The notes: generated by a model not told the origin, from the sequence alone. DNA of 16,046 bases from Candidatus Omnitrophota bacterium (GCA_018899075.1 JAHIIS010000093.1:1-16046), one strand, 5' to 3'; counted from the stretch's first letter, positions 7,448 to 15,765 are shown. A program made the numbers and translations.

Positions 7448-9860
7448 CTTTTCCTTTTTCGCGGGAGACTTTAATTTTTCTGGATTTTTTAAATTTCTTG
7501 CTGATTATGTCCTCGGAAAGAGGGTCTTCCAGGTACCTCTGGATAGTCCGCTTCAGGGGACGGGCGCCGAATACAGGATTAAACCCTTTCTCAATAAGGA
7601 ACTCTTTGGCCTCCTTATCCAATTCCAGCGCGATGTCCTGTTCGGTTAATCTTTTCTGAACCTCCCCTACTTCAATCTCTACTATCTTATGCAGGTCCTC
7701 TTTTGTTAAAGGGCGGAAGACATTTATATCGTCAACACGATTTAAAAACTCCGGTTTAAAGGTCCTTGCGACTTCATCCAATAATTTTTTCTTCATTTCC
7801 TGAAAGGTAATTTCTTCTTTCTGCGACTTGAAACCCAGCGAGCCCTGTTTTCTGAGCATCTCTGCGCCGATATTCGAGGTCATAATTAAAACGACATTGC
7901 GAAAATCTACCTTTCGGCCAAAACTATCGGTAAGCCTTCCGTCCTCCAGAACCTGAAGAAGTATATTGAACAGGTCGGGATGGGCCTTTTCGATTTCATC
8001 GAGCAGGACCACAGAATAGGGCCTTCGCCTTACCTTTTCCGTAAGCTGGCCTCCCTCCTCATAACCTACATAACCCGGAGGCGCGCCGACTAAACGGGAG
8101 ACATTAAATTTTTCCATATACTCCGACATATCCAGCTGAATCAATGCCTCCTCATCCCCGAACATAAATTCCGCCAGGGCGCGGGCAAGGAGAGTCTTAC
8201 CCACGCCGGTGGGCCCCAGAAATATAAAAGAGCCGATAGGCCGGCGCGGGTCTTTGATGCCGGCGCGGGAACGCCTGACCGCCCGGGCAATAGTAGCAAT
8301 AGCTTCATCCTGGCCGACTATCCTTTTGTGCAGCCCCTCTTCCATCTTCAGGAGCTTCTCTGACTCTTTCTGCTCCAGCCTGGAAACAGGAATACCTGTC
8401 CATTTAGAGACTATCAGGGCGATATCCTCCTCGGTTACGGTAGGTATCGCTTCTATCTTTTTCTTATTCCAGGCATCTCTCATCTTCGCAAGTTCCGCCT
8501 TCGCCTCCTTCTCCTGGTCCCTGAACCTGGCGGCCTTCTCGAAATCCTGACTCTTTATCGCCACTGTCTTTTCTTTCTTCATCTCTTCTATCTTTTTCTC
8601 CATTTCCTGCAAATGGGAAGGGGCCGTAAGCGCAGAGAGCCTGGCCTTTGCTCCGGATTCATCGATTAAGTCCACCGCCTTATCGGGGAGATAGCGCCCG
8701 CTAATGTATCTGTCGGAAAGTTTGGCAGCCTCATCCAGAGCCTCGTCGGTAAACTTAACTTTATGGTGGGCCTCATACCTGTCTCTCAAGCCTTTTAAGA
8801 TTTCGATTGTCTCATTTACCGTCGGAGGCTCAACCATAATCGTCTGGAACCTACGCTCAAGGGCGGCGTCTTTTTCAATGTATTTGCGGTATTCATCCAG
8901 GGTGGTCGCGCCGATACACTGCACCTCTCCGCGGGAAAGAGCGGGCTTGAGAATATTAGAGGCGTCGATTGCGCCCTCCGCGCCGCCGGCGCCCACCAGG
9001 GTATGTAATTCATCGATAAACATCACAACATTTTCCGACCTTCTTATCTCATCCATTACCGCCTTGATGCGCTCTTCGAACTGCCCGCGGTATTTAGTCC
9101 CGGCAACCATCAAAGCCAGATCAATAATGACAATGCGTTTATCCTTGAGCGTCTCAGGGATATTCCCGGAGACAATCTCCTGGGCAAGCCCTTCCACAAT
9201 AGCGGTTTTGCCCACGCCGGCTTCGCCCAGAAGCACAGGGTTGTTTTTAGTCCGGCGGCTTAAAATCTGGATTACCCGCTCAATTTCATTTTTCCGGCCG
9301 ATTACCGGGTCAAGTTTGTCTTCTCGGGCTAAGGCAGTTAAATCCCGCCCAAAGGCATCCAGGGCAGGGGTCTTGCCTTTAGCTTTTACCCCCGCGGCGG
9401 CTGCCGGCCCCTGTCCGGGGATACCCTGACCCAACAGCTCCATTACCTCGCTCCTCAGTTTATTCAAGTCTAACCCTAAGCCTAAAAGCACCTGAGCGGC
9501 TACGCCTTCGCCTTCGCGCAAAAGCCCCAGGAGCAGGTGTTCTGTGCCGATATAGTTATGCCCCAGCTGCCTGGCTTCTTCCATCGACAACTCAATCACC
9601 CGTTTGGCCCGGGGAGTAAAAGGCACATCCCCGGAAACAACGGTGGCCGGCCCCGGCTGCACAAGCTTCTCGATCTCCAGCCTTATCTTATCTAAACTTA
9701 ATCCCATATTTTGTAAGATCGCGCTGGCTACGCCTTCGCCTTCGCGGATTAACCCTAACAGTATGTGCTCTGTGCCGATATAATCGTGGTTAAAGCGCCT
9801 GGCCTCCTCTTTGGCTAAAATAATCACTTTTCTTGCCCGCTCAGTGAAACGGTTAAACAT
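7428..9860 (-). CDS. clpC: ATP-dependent Clp protease ATP-binding subunit ClpC
   Basis: ClpC is a two-ring AAA+ unfoldase that feeds proteins into ClpP. The 810-residue protein shows two Clp N-domain repeats (about 1-70 and 78-145; YIGTEH occurs in both), a first AAA+ module with Walker A GEAGVGKT (212-219) and Walker B VVMFIDE (278-284), a middle domain with a UVR motif (about 430-462) that marks ClpC over ClpA and ClpB, and a second AAA+ module with Walker A GPTGVGKT (549-556) and Walker B VVLLDE (617-622). L675-G676-F677 is the ClpP-docking tripeptide, so it should work with a ClpP encoded elsewhere. The start overlaps mcsB by eight bases and has a strong GGGAGG eight bases upstream. It follows mcsA-mcsB as in Firmicutes, where McsB marks substrates with phosphoarginine for ClpC. 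Confidence 0.97.
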   Translation of the reverse strand: MFNRFTERARKVIILAKEEARRFNHDYIGTEHILLGLIREGEGVASAILQNMGLSLDKIRLEIEKLVQPGPATVVSGDVPFTPRAKRVIELSMEEARQLGHNYIGTEHLLLGLLREGEGVAAQVLLGLGLDLNKLRSEVMELLGQGIPGQGPAAAAGVKAKGKTPALDAFGRDLTALAREDKLDPVIGRKNEIERVIQILSRRTKNNPVLLGEAGVGKTAIVEGLAQEIVSGNIPETLKDKRIVIIDLALMVAGTKYRGQFEERIKAVMDEIRRSENVVMFIDELHTLVGAGGAEGAIDASNILKPALSRGEVQCIGATTLDEYRKYIEKDAALERRFQTIMVEPPTVNETIEILKGLRDRYEAHHKVKFTDEALDEAAKLSDRYISGRYLPDKAVDLIDESGAKARLSALTAPSHLQEMEKKIEEMKKEKTVAIKSQDFEKAARFRDQEKEAKAELAKMRDAWNKKKIEAIPTVTEEDIALIVSKWTGIPVSRLEQKESEKLLKMEEGLHKRIVGQDEAIATIARAVRRSRAGIKDPRRPIGSFIFLGPTGVGKTLLARALAEFMFGDEEALIQLDMSEYMEKFNVSRLVGAPPGYVGYEEGGQLTEKVRRRPYSVVLLDEIEKAHPDLFNILLQVLEDGRLTDSFGRKVDFRNVVLIMTSNIGAEMLRKQGSLGFKSQKEEITFQEMKKKLLDEVARTFKPEFLNRVDDINVFRPLTKEDLHKIVEIEVGEVQKRLTEQDIALELDKEAKEFLIEKGFNPVFGARPLKRTIQRYLEDPLSEDIISKKFKKSRKIKVSREKGKDELVFR

Positions 9861-10917
9861 CCCTATTTCCTCCCAATTCTTTTCTGATTAACTCTGCCCT
9901 TTTTATATCCCGCTCCTGGGGAGAAAGGGCCTTTCGCTCAATTTTCTGCAAGTGCGCCGGCTGAATTAAAATAAAGATTCGGTTGATTGTCTGAATATCC
10001 AGGCCCTCTTTGAGTATCCCCGCATCTACACCCAGGCGAACTTTGGAAAACAAATCTATGGCTTCTTTACTGGTAATAATATGGGCGTTCTTTAAAGTGG
10101 CAAAGGCGCGCCAGATGCGGTCCTCAACCCTTGGCCTGTCCTGTTCAAAGAGCGCTTTGCGGGCGTTCTGCTCATGTCCGATTACCTGCTTTATAATTCT
10201 CTCAATATTGTCCAGGAGGTCCTCTTCCGAATGTCCCAGAGTAACCTGATTGGAGATCTGGAAGAAATTGCCGCTGGCTTCGGTGCCTTCGCCGTAAAAA
10301 CCCCGCGCGGTCAAGCTCAATTTGGTAATCGCCTGCAAGACCTTGTTTATCTGCCTGGTCATTACCAGAGCCGGCAAATGCAGCATTACCGAAGCCCGAA
10401 GCCCTGTGCCTGTATTTGTCGGACAGGCGGTTAAGTATCCCCAATCCTGCGAATAAGCAAAATCCAGCTTTTTTTCAAACTCCTCGTCTATATTCCTGAT
10501 AATCTGCCAGGCCTCCTGCAGACTGAACCCTGATTGCATCACCTGAATTCTTAAATGGTCTTCCTCGTTTATCATAATGCTTAAGATTTCTCTATCGCCA
10601 ATTACCACCGCCCGATGATTGGGCCGAAGCGCGTGTTCTTTGGAAATAAGATGCCGCTCAATAAGAAATTGTTTATCCAGATTATTCAGGTCGGCCAGTT
10701 GTAAGAAAAGGGCGCCTTTGGTATAATTGCTGGCGGCGAGCGCCTCCTTAGCCCTTATCAACACCTCCTCTTTCTGTTTTTTATTTGCCCAATGAGAAAA
10801 GGGGATGCGCTTTAAATTCCTGGCAAGCCTTATGCGGCTTGAGATTACAATATTAGAGTTGGGGCCTGTGCCTTTTAACCACTCGCAGGCCTGCTTGATT
10901 AAGTCGTTGAACTTCAT
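9853..10917 (-). CDS. mcsB: Protein-arginine kinase McsB
   Basis: McsB phosphorylates arginine side chains on proteins; in Bacillus the phosphoarginine tag sends them to ClpC-ClpP. The 354-residue protein has the phosphagen-kinase fold signatures: nucleotide-binding SSRIR (26-30), catalytic NEEDH (117-121), the conserved Cys stretch CPTNTGTGLRAS (165-176), and GEGTEASGNFFQISNQ (209-224). Near the C-terminus RDIKRA (336-341) fits the RDxxRA phosphoarginine-sensing motif that separates McsB from creatine and arginine kinases. The guanidino-kinase N-terminal domain is lacking, as expected. The ATG overlaps the mcsA stop as ATGA, matching the known need for McsA as activator. All catalytic motifs are intact, so activity is expected. 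Confidence 0.96.
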   Translation of the reverse strand: MKFNDLIKQACEWLKGTGPNSNIVISSRIRLARNLKRIPFSHWANKKQKEEVLIRAKEALAASNYTKGALFLQLADLNNLDKQFLIERHLISKEHALRPNHRAVVIGDREILSIMINEEDHLRIQVMQSGFSLQEAWQIIRNIDEEFEKKLDFAYSQDWGYLTACPTNTGTGLRASVMLHLPALVMTRQINKVLQAITKLSLTARGFYGEGTEASGNFFQISNQVTLGHSEEDLLDNIERIIKQVIGHEQNARKALFEQDRPRVEDRIWRAFATLKNAHIITSKEAIDLFSKVRLGVDAGILKEGLDIQTINRIFILIQPAHLQKIERKALSPQERDIKRAELIRKELGGNRDV

Positions 10918-11450
10918 CGGGTTCTCTTGCTCCCTTTTTTGTTCTTCGCTTCCAATGCCCTGAGCTTATCCCGCAGGCGGGCGGCCTCTTCAAATTCTTC
11001 CATTTCAATTGTTTTTTGCAATTTGGCCCGCAACATATCTATCTCGGGCCTCTTTTGAACCGGCGCCGCAGCAGCTTTAGCTCCGGCTTTGGCTTTAGCG
11101 GGGGTGCGCCCCAAATGCTGGGTAGAGCCGTGGATTCTTTTGAGCAGAACGCCCAAGCTATCTTTAAATGCCTCATAACACACGCTGCAACCGAGCCGGC
11201 CGATGCGGCGAAAGTCCTGATAGGCCAGGCCGCAATTCGGACATTTGGCTTCGGTCTTGCCCGCAACTTCAAATTGCTGGCCCAAATCGGATAAACCTGC
11301 CAAAAGGTCAGTCAGGCCAAAATGCTGCTCCATCTGCGCCCCCTTTTGCCGGGCGCATTCCTCGCAGAGGTGTAGTTCGGTAATCTGATTATCGACTATC
11401 TCGGTCAGATGCACGCTGGCCTCGTTTTTATGGCATACATCGCATAACAT
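10914..11450 (-). CDS. mcsA: McsA, zinc-finger activator of McsB (UvrB/UvrC motif protein)
   Basis: McsA binds and stimulates McsB and links it to ClpC. The 178-residue protein has four CxxC pairs at C3/C6, C29/C32, C70/C73 and C88/C91, consistent with two zinc sites, then a low-complexity Ala/Lys/Pro linker (about 114-132) and a C-terminal UVR motif (about 134-168) with the typical MEEFEEAARLRDKLRALE core (150-167). Length and layout match Firmicutes McsA. Its ATG is two bases after the ilvE stop, and a GAGG seven bases upstream overlaps the ilvE end. In Bacillus the gene before mcsA is ctsR, the heat-shock repressor; here that slot is filled by ilvE, and I see no CtsR-type repeat at the short junction. 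Confidence 0.94.
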   Translation of the reverse strand: MLCDVCHKNEASVHLTEIVDNQITELHLCEECARQKGAQMEQHFGLTDLLAGLSDLGQQFEVAGKTEAKCPNCGLAYQDFRRIGRLGCSVCYEAFKDSLGVLLKRIHGSTQHLGRTPAKAKAGAKAAAAPVQKRPEIDMLRAKLQKTIEMEEFEEAARLRDKLRALEAKNKKGSKRTR

Positions 11451-11451
11451 A

Positions 11452-12327
11452 CTAATACCTCACTCCTTCGGTTTTTGTCACTTTGCTGAACTCTTTCATA
11501 AGCATCAGCGTCGTTTTGCCCGGACGGCCTGAGCCAATGAGCCGGCCGTCAACTTTTACCACGGGAATAATCTCCGCTGCCGTTCCGGTTAAAAATGCCT
11601 CACTGGAGTTATACAGTTCGTGGCGGGTGAGCACGTGTTCATGTGCAGCGATACGCTTACTTTTAGCAATCTCCAGGACTGTATCCCGGGTAATTCCTCT
11701 TAATGTGCCCATACATTGGGGCGGGGTATAAAGCTCTCCCCTCTTGACAATGAAAATATTGTCACCCGTGCATTCGGCAACATATCCCAGAGAATCAAGC
11801 ATAATTGCCTCCTCGAAGCCTGAGTTAACTGCCTCAATCTTGGCCAGGATGTTATTCAGATAATTTAAAGATTTTATCTGGGGGTTTAAGGCCTCGGGAA
11901 GATTCCTCACTGTGGGCACGGTAACTACCTGCAGTCCTTCTTTATAGAGCCTCTCGGGGTAAAAGACAATTCTATCCGTAATAATAATTACGCAGGCCTT
12001 ACCCTTGCACTTACGCGGGTCAAGCCCTAAGTCCCCTTCGCCCCTGGTAACGACAACTCTTATGTACGCATCCTTAAACCCGTTGATTTTCAAGGTAGAG
12101 ACCACTGCCTTAATTATTTGTTCGGGAGTAAGAGGGATTTCCAGCATAATGGTGTGGGCAGACTCAAAGAGCCTTTCAATATGCTCTTTCAGTTTAAAAA
12201 CCAGCCGGTTATATGAGCGGATTCCCTCAAATACACCGTCGCCGTATAGAAGGCCGTGGTCAAACACAGAAACCTTCGCGTCTTTCTTTTCATAAAACTT
12301 ACCGTTGATATAAACCTTAAGTCCCAT
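11452..12327 (-). CDS. ilvE: Branched-chain amino-acid aminotransferase (class IV PLP enzyme)
   Basis: This pyridoxal-phosphate enzyme most likely swaps the amino group between glutamate and the keto acids of Val, Leu and Ile, the last step of their synthesis. The 291-residue protein carries FDHGLLYGDGVFEGIRSY (22-39), typical of this group, the Schiff-base lysine K152 in IKSLNYLNN (151-159), the cofactor-pairing glutamate E185 in AECTGDN (184-190), and the phosphate-binding GTAAEIIPV (248-256). The YIRVVVTRGEGDLGLDP stretch (88-104) is characteristic of IlvE-like proteins of archaea and deep bacterial lines. D-amino-acid aminotransferase is the main alternative in this fold and cannot be excluded from motifs alone. 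A strong AAGGAG four to five bases before the ATG is in the 13-base gap after lolD. No other branched-chain genes are nearby. Confidence 0.88.
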   Translation of the reverse strand: MGLKVYINGKFYEKKDAKVSVFDHGLLYGDGVFEGIRSYNRLVFKLKEHIERLFESAHTIMLEIPLTPEQIIKAVVSTLKINGFKDAYIRVVVTRGEGDLGLDPRKCKGKACVIIITDRIVFYPERLYKEGLQVVTVPTVRNLPEALNPQIKSLNYLNNILAKIEAVNSGFEEAIMLDSLGYVAECTGDNIFIVKRGELYTPPQCMGTLRGITRDTVLEIAKSKRIAAHEHVLTRHELYNSSEAFLTGTAAEIIPVVKVDGRLIGSGRPGKTTLMLMKEFSKVTKTEGVRY

Positions 12328-12340
12328 TGTTATCTCCTTT

Positions 12341-13003
12341 TTAAAGCAGTCTGCCGTCGCGGATATGGACTATCCGATTGGCCATCCTGGCTATACTTTC
12401 TTCGTGGCTGACAATTACCAGGGTCTTTCCCTGCTCCCGATTTAGATTACGCAAAAGTTCCACAATTTGCGCGCCTTGCTGCGAATCAAGATTTCCTGTG
12501 GGTTCATCGCAAAATATTATATCCGGGTCGTTAATCAAGGTTCTGGCAATCGCTACCCGCTGCTGTTCCCCTCCGGAAAGCTGGCTGGGCTTGTGATCCA
12601 TCCGCGCCTCTAACCCCACCAGCCTCAATAACTCCTCAGCCCTTTCTTTTGCCCGGGCAAACGCAATTGCATCTATTAAAGCCGGCAAGAGCACATTTTC
12701 TAACGCGCTGAATTCCGGCAAAAGGTGATAAAACTGAAAGACGAAACCTATCCTTTCATTCCTGATTTTGGCCCTTTCTTCTTCGGGAATGCGATAGAGC
12801 GCCTCCCCTTCAAAAAAGACCTTTCCCTTTGAGGGTTCATCCAGCCCGCCGAGAAGGTGCAGTAACGTAGATTTTCCTGCTCCCGAGGGCCCGATGATGC
12901 AGAGCGCCTCCCCGTTTTTAACCTCAAGATTAATACCTTTAAGCACCTCTAAACTTATTTTACCATCTTTGTAAATCTTGCAAAGGTTCTCCGCCTTAAG
13001 CAT
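12341..13003 (-). CDS. lolD: LolD-like lipoprotein-releasing ABC ATPase
   Basis: This is the cytoplasmic ATPase that powers release of lipoproteins from the inner membrane towards the outer membrane. From the ATG at 13001-13003 it has 220 residues, typical for LolD, with Walker A GPSGAGKST (38-46), Q90, signature LSGGEQQ (142-148), Walker B IIFCDE (162-167) and switch H200. The reading frame stays open a further 31 codons upstream to an ATG at 13096 that overlaps the lolC stop as ATGA, but most of that extension is encoded by a palindromic repeat and has no match to the LolD N-terminus, so I prefer the inner start. Neither ATG has a good Shine-Dalgarno site. It could be read as a MacB-type ATPase, but the adjacent permease supports Lol. 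Confidence 0.9.
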   Translation of the reverse strand: MLKAENLCKIYKDGKISLEVLKGINLEVKNGEALCIIGPSGAGKSTLLHLLGGLDEPSKGKVFFEGEALYRIPEEERAKIRNERIGFVFQFYHLLPEFSALENVLLPALIDAIAFARAKERAEELLRLVGLEARMDHKPSQLSGGEQQRVAIARTLINDPDIIFCDEPTGNLDSQQGAQIVELLRNLNREQGKTLVIVSHEESIARMANRIVHIRDGRLL

Positions 13004-13016
13004 ATTTAGTTTCGTC

Positions 13017-13085
13017 GGGTTCGATACCCCTTCGGGGCACAAGTAAATCGAACCCCTACATGTAGGGGTCGCATTTATGCGACCC
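13017..13085. repeat. Triple-hairpin palindromic element between lolC and lolD
   Basis: Three inverted repeats abut with shared arms. The first pairs GGGTTCGAT (13017-13025) with ATCGAACCC (13047-13055) and encloses a smaller CCCC-TTC-GGGG hairpin (13027-13037). The second is the perfect 18-base palindrome ACCCCTACATGTAGGGGT (13052-13069). The third pairs GGGTCGCAT (13066-13074) with ATGCGACCC (13077-13085) around a two-base loop. The layout resembles REP- or MITE-like dispersed bacterial repeats. No U-tract follows on either strand, so it is not a simple terminator. It contains no stop codon in the lolD frame. Confidence 0.85.
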
Positions 13086-13092
13086 GTCATTA

Positions 13093-14277
13093 TCATTCAT
13101 AGCGCAGTGTGTCAGCCGGATTCAGCTTCGCTGCCGCCTGAGCCGGATAAACTGCGGCCAAAAGAGTAATCGTCAACGCGCTCGCTATAATAATGATAGA
13201 ATCTATCCAGCGCATCTCAACAGGCAAACTCTCAATATAATAAATATCCGGGGGCAGGCTGATAAATTCATAGGTCTTAAGCAGGTAGCAAAGTAATAAG
13301 CCTCCCGCGGCGCCTAAAGCGGTGCCGGAGAACCCTAAAATCAAGCCTTCCAGAGTAAATATCTTCTTTATCGCTGTATTTGTCGCTCCTATAGCCTTAA
13401 GTATCCCAATGTCTTTGGTCTTCTCCATCACCATCATAATCAGGTGGCCGGCGATATTAAAACAGGCGACCAGCACAATTAAAGCGACAATCACAAACAT
13501 CGTGGTCTTCTCTAATTTCAAGGCGCTGAAAAGATTCTTGTTCATACCCATCCAGTCTCTTACCCAATAGGGGGCTTTTAGCCTGTTTTGCAAGGCCTTG
13601 CGCACAGCTTGCGCCTTATAAAGATTATCCAGGCGCACCCCTATCCCTCCTACTACCCCCTGAAGACTAAAAATTTTTTGCGCGGCGGAGATATTTGTCA
13701 ATACCAGGTTTAAATCGTATTCATACATCCCGGAAGTAAAGATTCCGGCGATATTAAAATCAAAGGTCTTACCGCGACTGGGCGAAATAATGGAGATTCT
13801 ATCGCCCAAATTCAAATAAAACCTCCGGGCGAGTTCCGAGCCGATAATTATGTCCTCACCGCCCAGGTCTAGATTTCCCGCCGTCAAGTACTTCTCTATT
13901 CCGGTAACCTTTCGCTCGGCAATAGGATCAATGCCTCTAAGCATTACGCCGGTTACTGCCTCGCCCGCTTTAAATAACGCCTGTCCATTAATAAAGGGGG
14001 AGGCGCCCACAACATCTTTTGTGTCATCTAAAAGTGCGAGTAACTCTTGAGGATTATCTATCCCCCCCTGTTTCTCGATATAGATGTGGGGATTAACGCC
14101 CACGATCCTTTCGCGCAGCTCCTTATCGAAACCGTTCATTACCGAGATAACTACAATCAGCGCCATCACGCCTAAGGCAATCCCCAAAATAGAAATCAGG
14201 CTTATAAATGAGATAAACCTTTCCTTGCGCTTAGCCGTAAAATAGCGCCAGCTTATGAACAATTCCCACTTCATCAT
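13093..14277 (-). CDS. lolC: LolC/LolE-family lipoprotein-releasing permease
   Basis: This inner-membrane permease works with LolD to extract mature lipoproteins and pass them to the periplasmic carrier. The 394-residue protein has the FtsX/MacB layout: a first transmembrane helix (about 22-46) preceded by the conserved FISWRYF start, a large periplasmic domain (about 47-255), and three C-terminal helices (about 258-283, 308-334, 357-378). MEKTKDIGILKAIGAT (284-299) is the cytoplasmic coupling stretch, and the end LNPADTLRYE is the family's closing motif. There is only one such gene here, so the permease may act as a homodimer (LolF-like) instead of a LolC-LolE pair. ATGATG at the start allows two initiation codons; the first overlaps the lysS stop as ATGA, the second is better spaced from a GGAG. 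Confidence 0.93.
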   Translation of the reverse strand: MMKWELFISWRYFTAKRKERFISFISLISILGIALGVMALIVVISVMNGFDKELRERIVGVNPHIYIEKQGGIDNPQELLALLDDTKDVVGASPFINGQALFKAGEAVTGVMLRGIDPIAERKVTGIEKYLTAGNLDLGGEDIIIGSELARRFYLNLGDRISIISPSRGKTFDFNIAGIFTSGMYEYDLNLVLTNISAAQKIFSLQGVVGGIGVRLDNLYKAQAVRKALQNRLKAPYWVRDWMGMNKNLFSALKLEKTTMFVIVALIVLVACFNIAGHLIMMVMEKTKDIGILKAIGATNTAIKKIFTLEGLILGFSGTALGAAGGLLLCYLLKTYEFISLPPDIYYIESLPVEMRWIDSIIIIASALTITLLAAVYPAQAAAKLNPADTLRYE

Positions 14278-15695
14278 TTCTCCGGTTTCAACTGCGGAAA
14301 CAGGATAACTTCCCGGATAGAAGGCGAGTCCGTAAACAACATCAGCAATCTGTCAATGCCTATCCCCAAGCCTCCGGCGGGAGGCATACCGTATTCTAAA
14401 GCCTGCAGGAAGTCCTGGTCGATCTTTTGCTTTTCGTCTCCCCCGCCTAACTGTTCAGAGAACCTCCTCCTTTGCTCCTGGGGGTCGTTAACTTCGGAAT
14501 AGGCATTGGCCACCTCTAAGCCGCAGATAAATAACTCAAACCTCTCGGACAAAAGAGGATTCTCCTTTTTTGTCCTGGCCAAAGGGCATAATTCCGTATA
14601 TAAATCGGTAACAAAAACCGGAAAATTTCCTGCTTCGGGCGTAAGCAAATCGGCAATGATATTCAGAACCTGCGTGCGGCTAAGCCTGCCTTTCTCTAAC
14701 TTTATACCCTTCTTCCTTAACTTGGCAACCCAGGTCTTTTCGCTTTCGTGGGGATGGATATCAAAATTCTTCTGCATCAAGTCCTGAAAGGAGCGCCTTT
14801 CCCAGCGGCTTAAGTCAATGGCCTTGCCCTGGTAACTCAGCTGCTTCTTCTGCAGCAACTGCTCAGCCAAAAAAGTAATTAGTTCCTCGGTCAATTTCAT
14901 TACATCTTCGTAATCGGCATAGGCGGTATACACCTCAAGCATAGTAAATTCCGGATTGTGCCGCGTGGAGAGCCCTTCATTGCGGAATGAGCGATTTATT
15001 TCATAAACTTTCTCAAACCCGCCCACCAAAAGCCGCTTCAAATAGAGCTCCGGGGCAATCCTTAAAAACAGGTCTATGCCTAAAGCCGCATGATGCGTCT
15101 TAAACGGATTGCCGGTTGCCCCGCCGGCCTTCTCCTGCAGCATCGGTGTCTCAACCTCAAGATATCCGCGCGAATCCAAAAATTCTCTAATCTTGGTAAT
15201 AATCCGGCTGCGCAGAATGAATATTTCCTTCACTTTCTCATTCGCCAGAAGGTCGAGGTAACGCCTGCGGAATCTAATTTCTATATCTTTTAACCCGTGC
15301 CACTTTTCCGGCAGGGGCCTTAATGATTTCGCCAAAAGCGCAAATTCCGAAACTTCTATCGTGGGCTCCTGCGTGCGCGTTTTAAAGAGCGTCCCTTTAA
15401 GGCCGATAATGTCGCCGATGTCTATATTATTAAGAAAAAGTTCAAACCGCTCTTTACCGGCTGAATCGAGCTTAAGATAAAACTGAATCTTACTGCCCTC
15501 GTCTTTCACGTCTCCGAAGATACTCTTTCCGTGGCTGCGCAAGGCCATAATCCGCCCGGCTGTCTGCGCATCTTTGCCTTCCTGGAAATTATCCACTAAC
15601 TCCTTGATATCAGAGGACTTACTGAAATTCCGGGCGAAAGGACAGAATCCGGCTTTGCGCATTGCCTCCAATTTTTTACGCCTGATTTCTTCCAT
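14274..15695 (-). CDS. lysS: Lysyl-tRNA synthetase, class II
   Basis: This enzyme charges tRNA-Lys with lysine in the cytosol. The 473-residue protein has an N-terminal OB-fold anticodon-binding domain (about 43-125) and a class II catalytic core. Motif 1 is around FLDSRGYLEVETPML (172-186), motif 2 is RSFRNEGLSTRHNPEFTMLE (235-254), and motif 3 is GLGIGIDRLLML (442-453) with the ATP-binding Arg. RFRRRYLDLL (141-150) is typical of bacterial LysS. It is slightly short against the common 490-505 residues because of a shortened N-terminus. The ATG has only a weak AGG ten bases upstream, but a consensus promoter lies about 45 bases before it, so it heads the transcription unit. No T-box or other leader structure fits in the roughly 35-base 5' leader. 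Confidence 0.97.
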   Translation of the reverse strand: MEEIRRKKLEAMRKAGFCPFARNFSKSSDIKELVDNFQEGKDAQTAGRIMALRSHGKSIFGDVKDEGSKIQFYLKLDSAGKERFELFLNNIDIGDIIGLKGTLFKTRTQEPTIEVSEFALLAKSLRPLPEKWHGLKDIEIRFRRRYLDLLANEKVKEIFILRSRIITKIREFLDSRGYLEVETPMLQEKAGGATGNPFKTHHAALGIDLFLRIAPELYLKRLLVGGFEKVYEINRSFRNEGLSTRHNPEFTMLEVYTAYADYEDVMKLTEELITFLAEQLLQKKQLSYQGKAIDLSRWERRSFQDLMQKNFDIHPHESEKTWVAKLRKKGIKLEKGRLSRTQVLNIIADLLTPEAGNFPVFVTDLYTELCPLARTKKENPLLSERFELFICGLEVANAYSEVNDPQEQRRRFSEQLGGGDEKQKIDQDFLQALEYGMPPAGGLGIGIDRLLMLFTDSPSIREVILFPQLKPEK

Positions 15696-15714
15696 CTGTC
15701 TTTAACCTATATTA

Positions 15715-15740
15715 GTAGGGCTTATTAGTGAGGCTTATTA
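15715..15740 (-). repeat. Two tandem 13-bp direct repeats in the lysS leader
   Basis: On the minus strand TAATAAGCCTCAC (15728-15740) is followed directly by TAATAAGCCCTAC (15715-15727), identical in 11 of 13 bases. A partial third copy, TAATATAGG, continues towards the start codon. The first copy overlaps the end of the -10 box, so the repeat spans the expected transcription start and most of the 5' leader. It could arise by slippage or serve as a binding site; I cannot tell which. Confidence 0.6.
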
Positions 15741-15765
15741 TATCCTAAAGAGTTTGCCTTGTCAA
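15737..15765 (-). promoter_or_regulatory. Consensus sigma-70-type promoter for lysS and downstream genes
   Basis: The minus strand has a perfect -35 TTGACA (15760-15765), a 17-base spacer and a perfect -10 TATAAT (15737-15742). The predicted transcription start is near 15729-15731, about 35 bases before the lysS ATG. The TGA stop codon of the upstream acyltransferase gene (15762-15764) lies within the -35 hexamer. No comparable promoter was noticed elsewhere in the window, so this may drive much of the downstream gene string. Confidence 0.85.

Noticed and set aside
8704..9429. Long plus-strand open frame of 241 codons opposite clpC
   Set aside because: It is the antisense shadow of a strongly conserved gene, rich in Ser and Ala, with no recognisable domain and no ribosome binding logic.
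13004..13096. Treating the whole 31-residue extension as the normal LolD N-terminus
   Set aside because: Most of it is encoded by the palindromic element and the LolD-like sequence begins at the ATG at 13003; kept as a finding, not as the called start.
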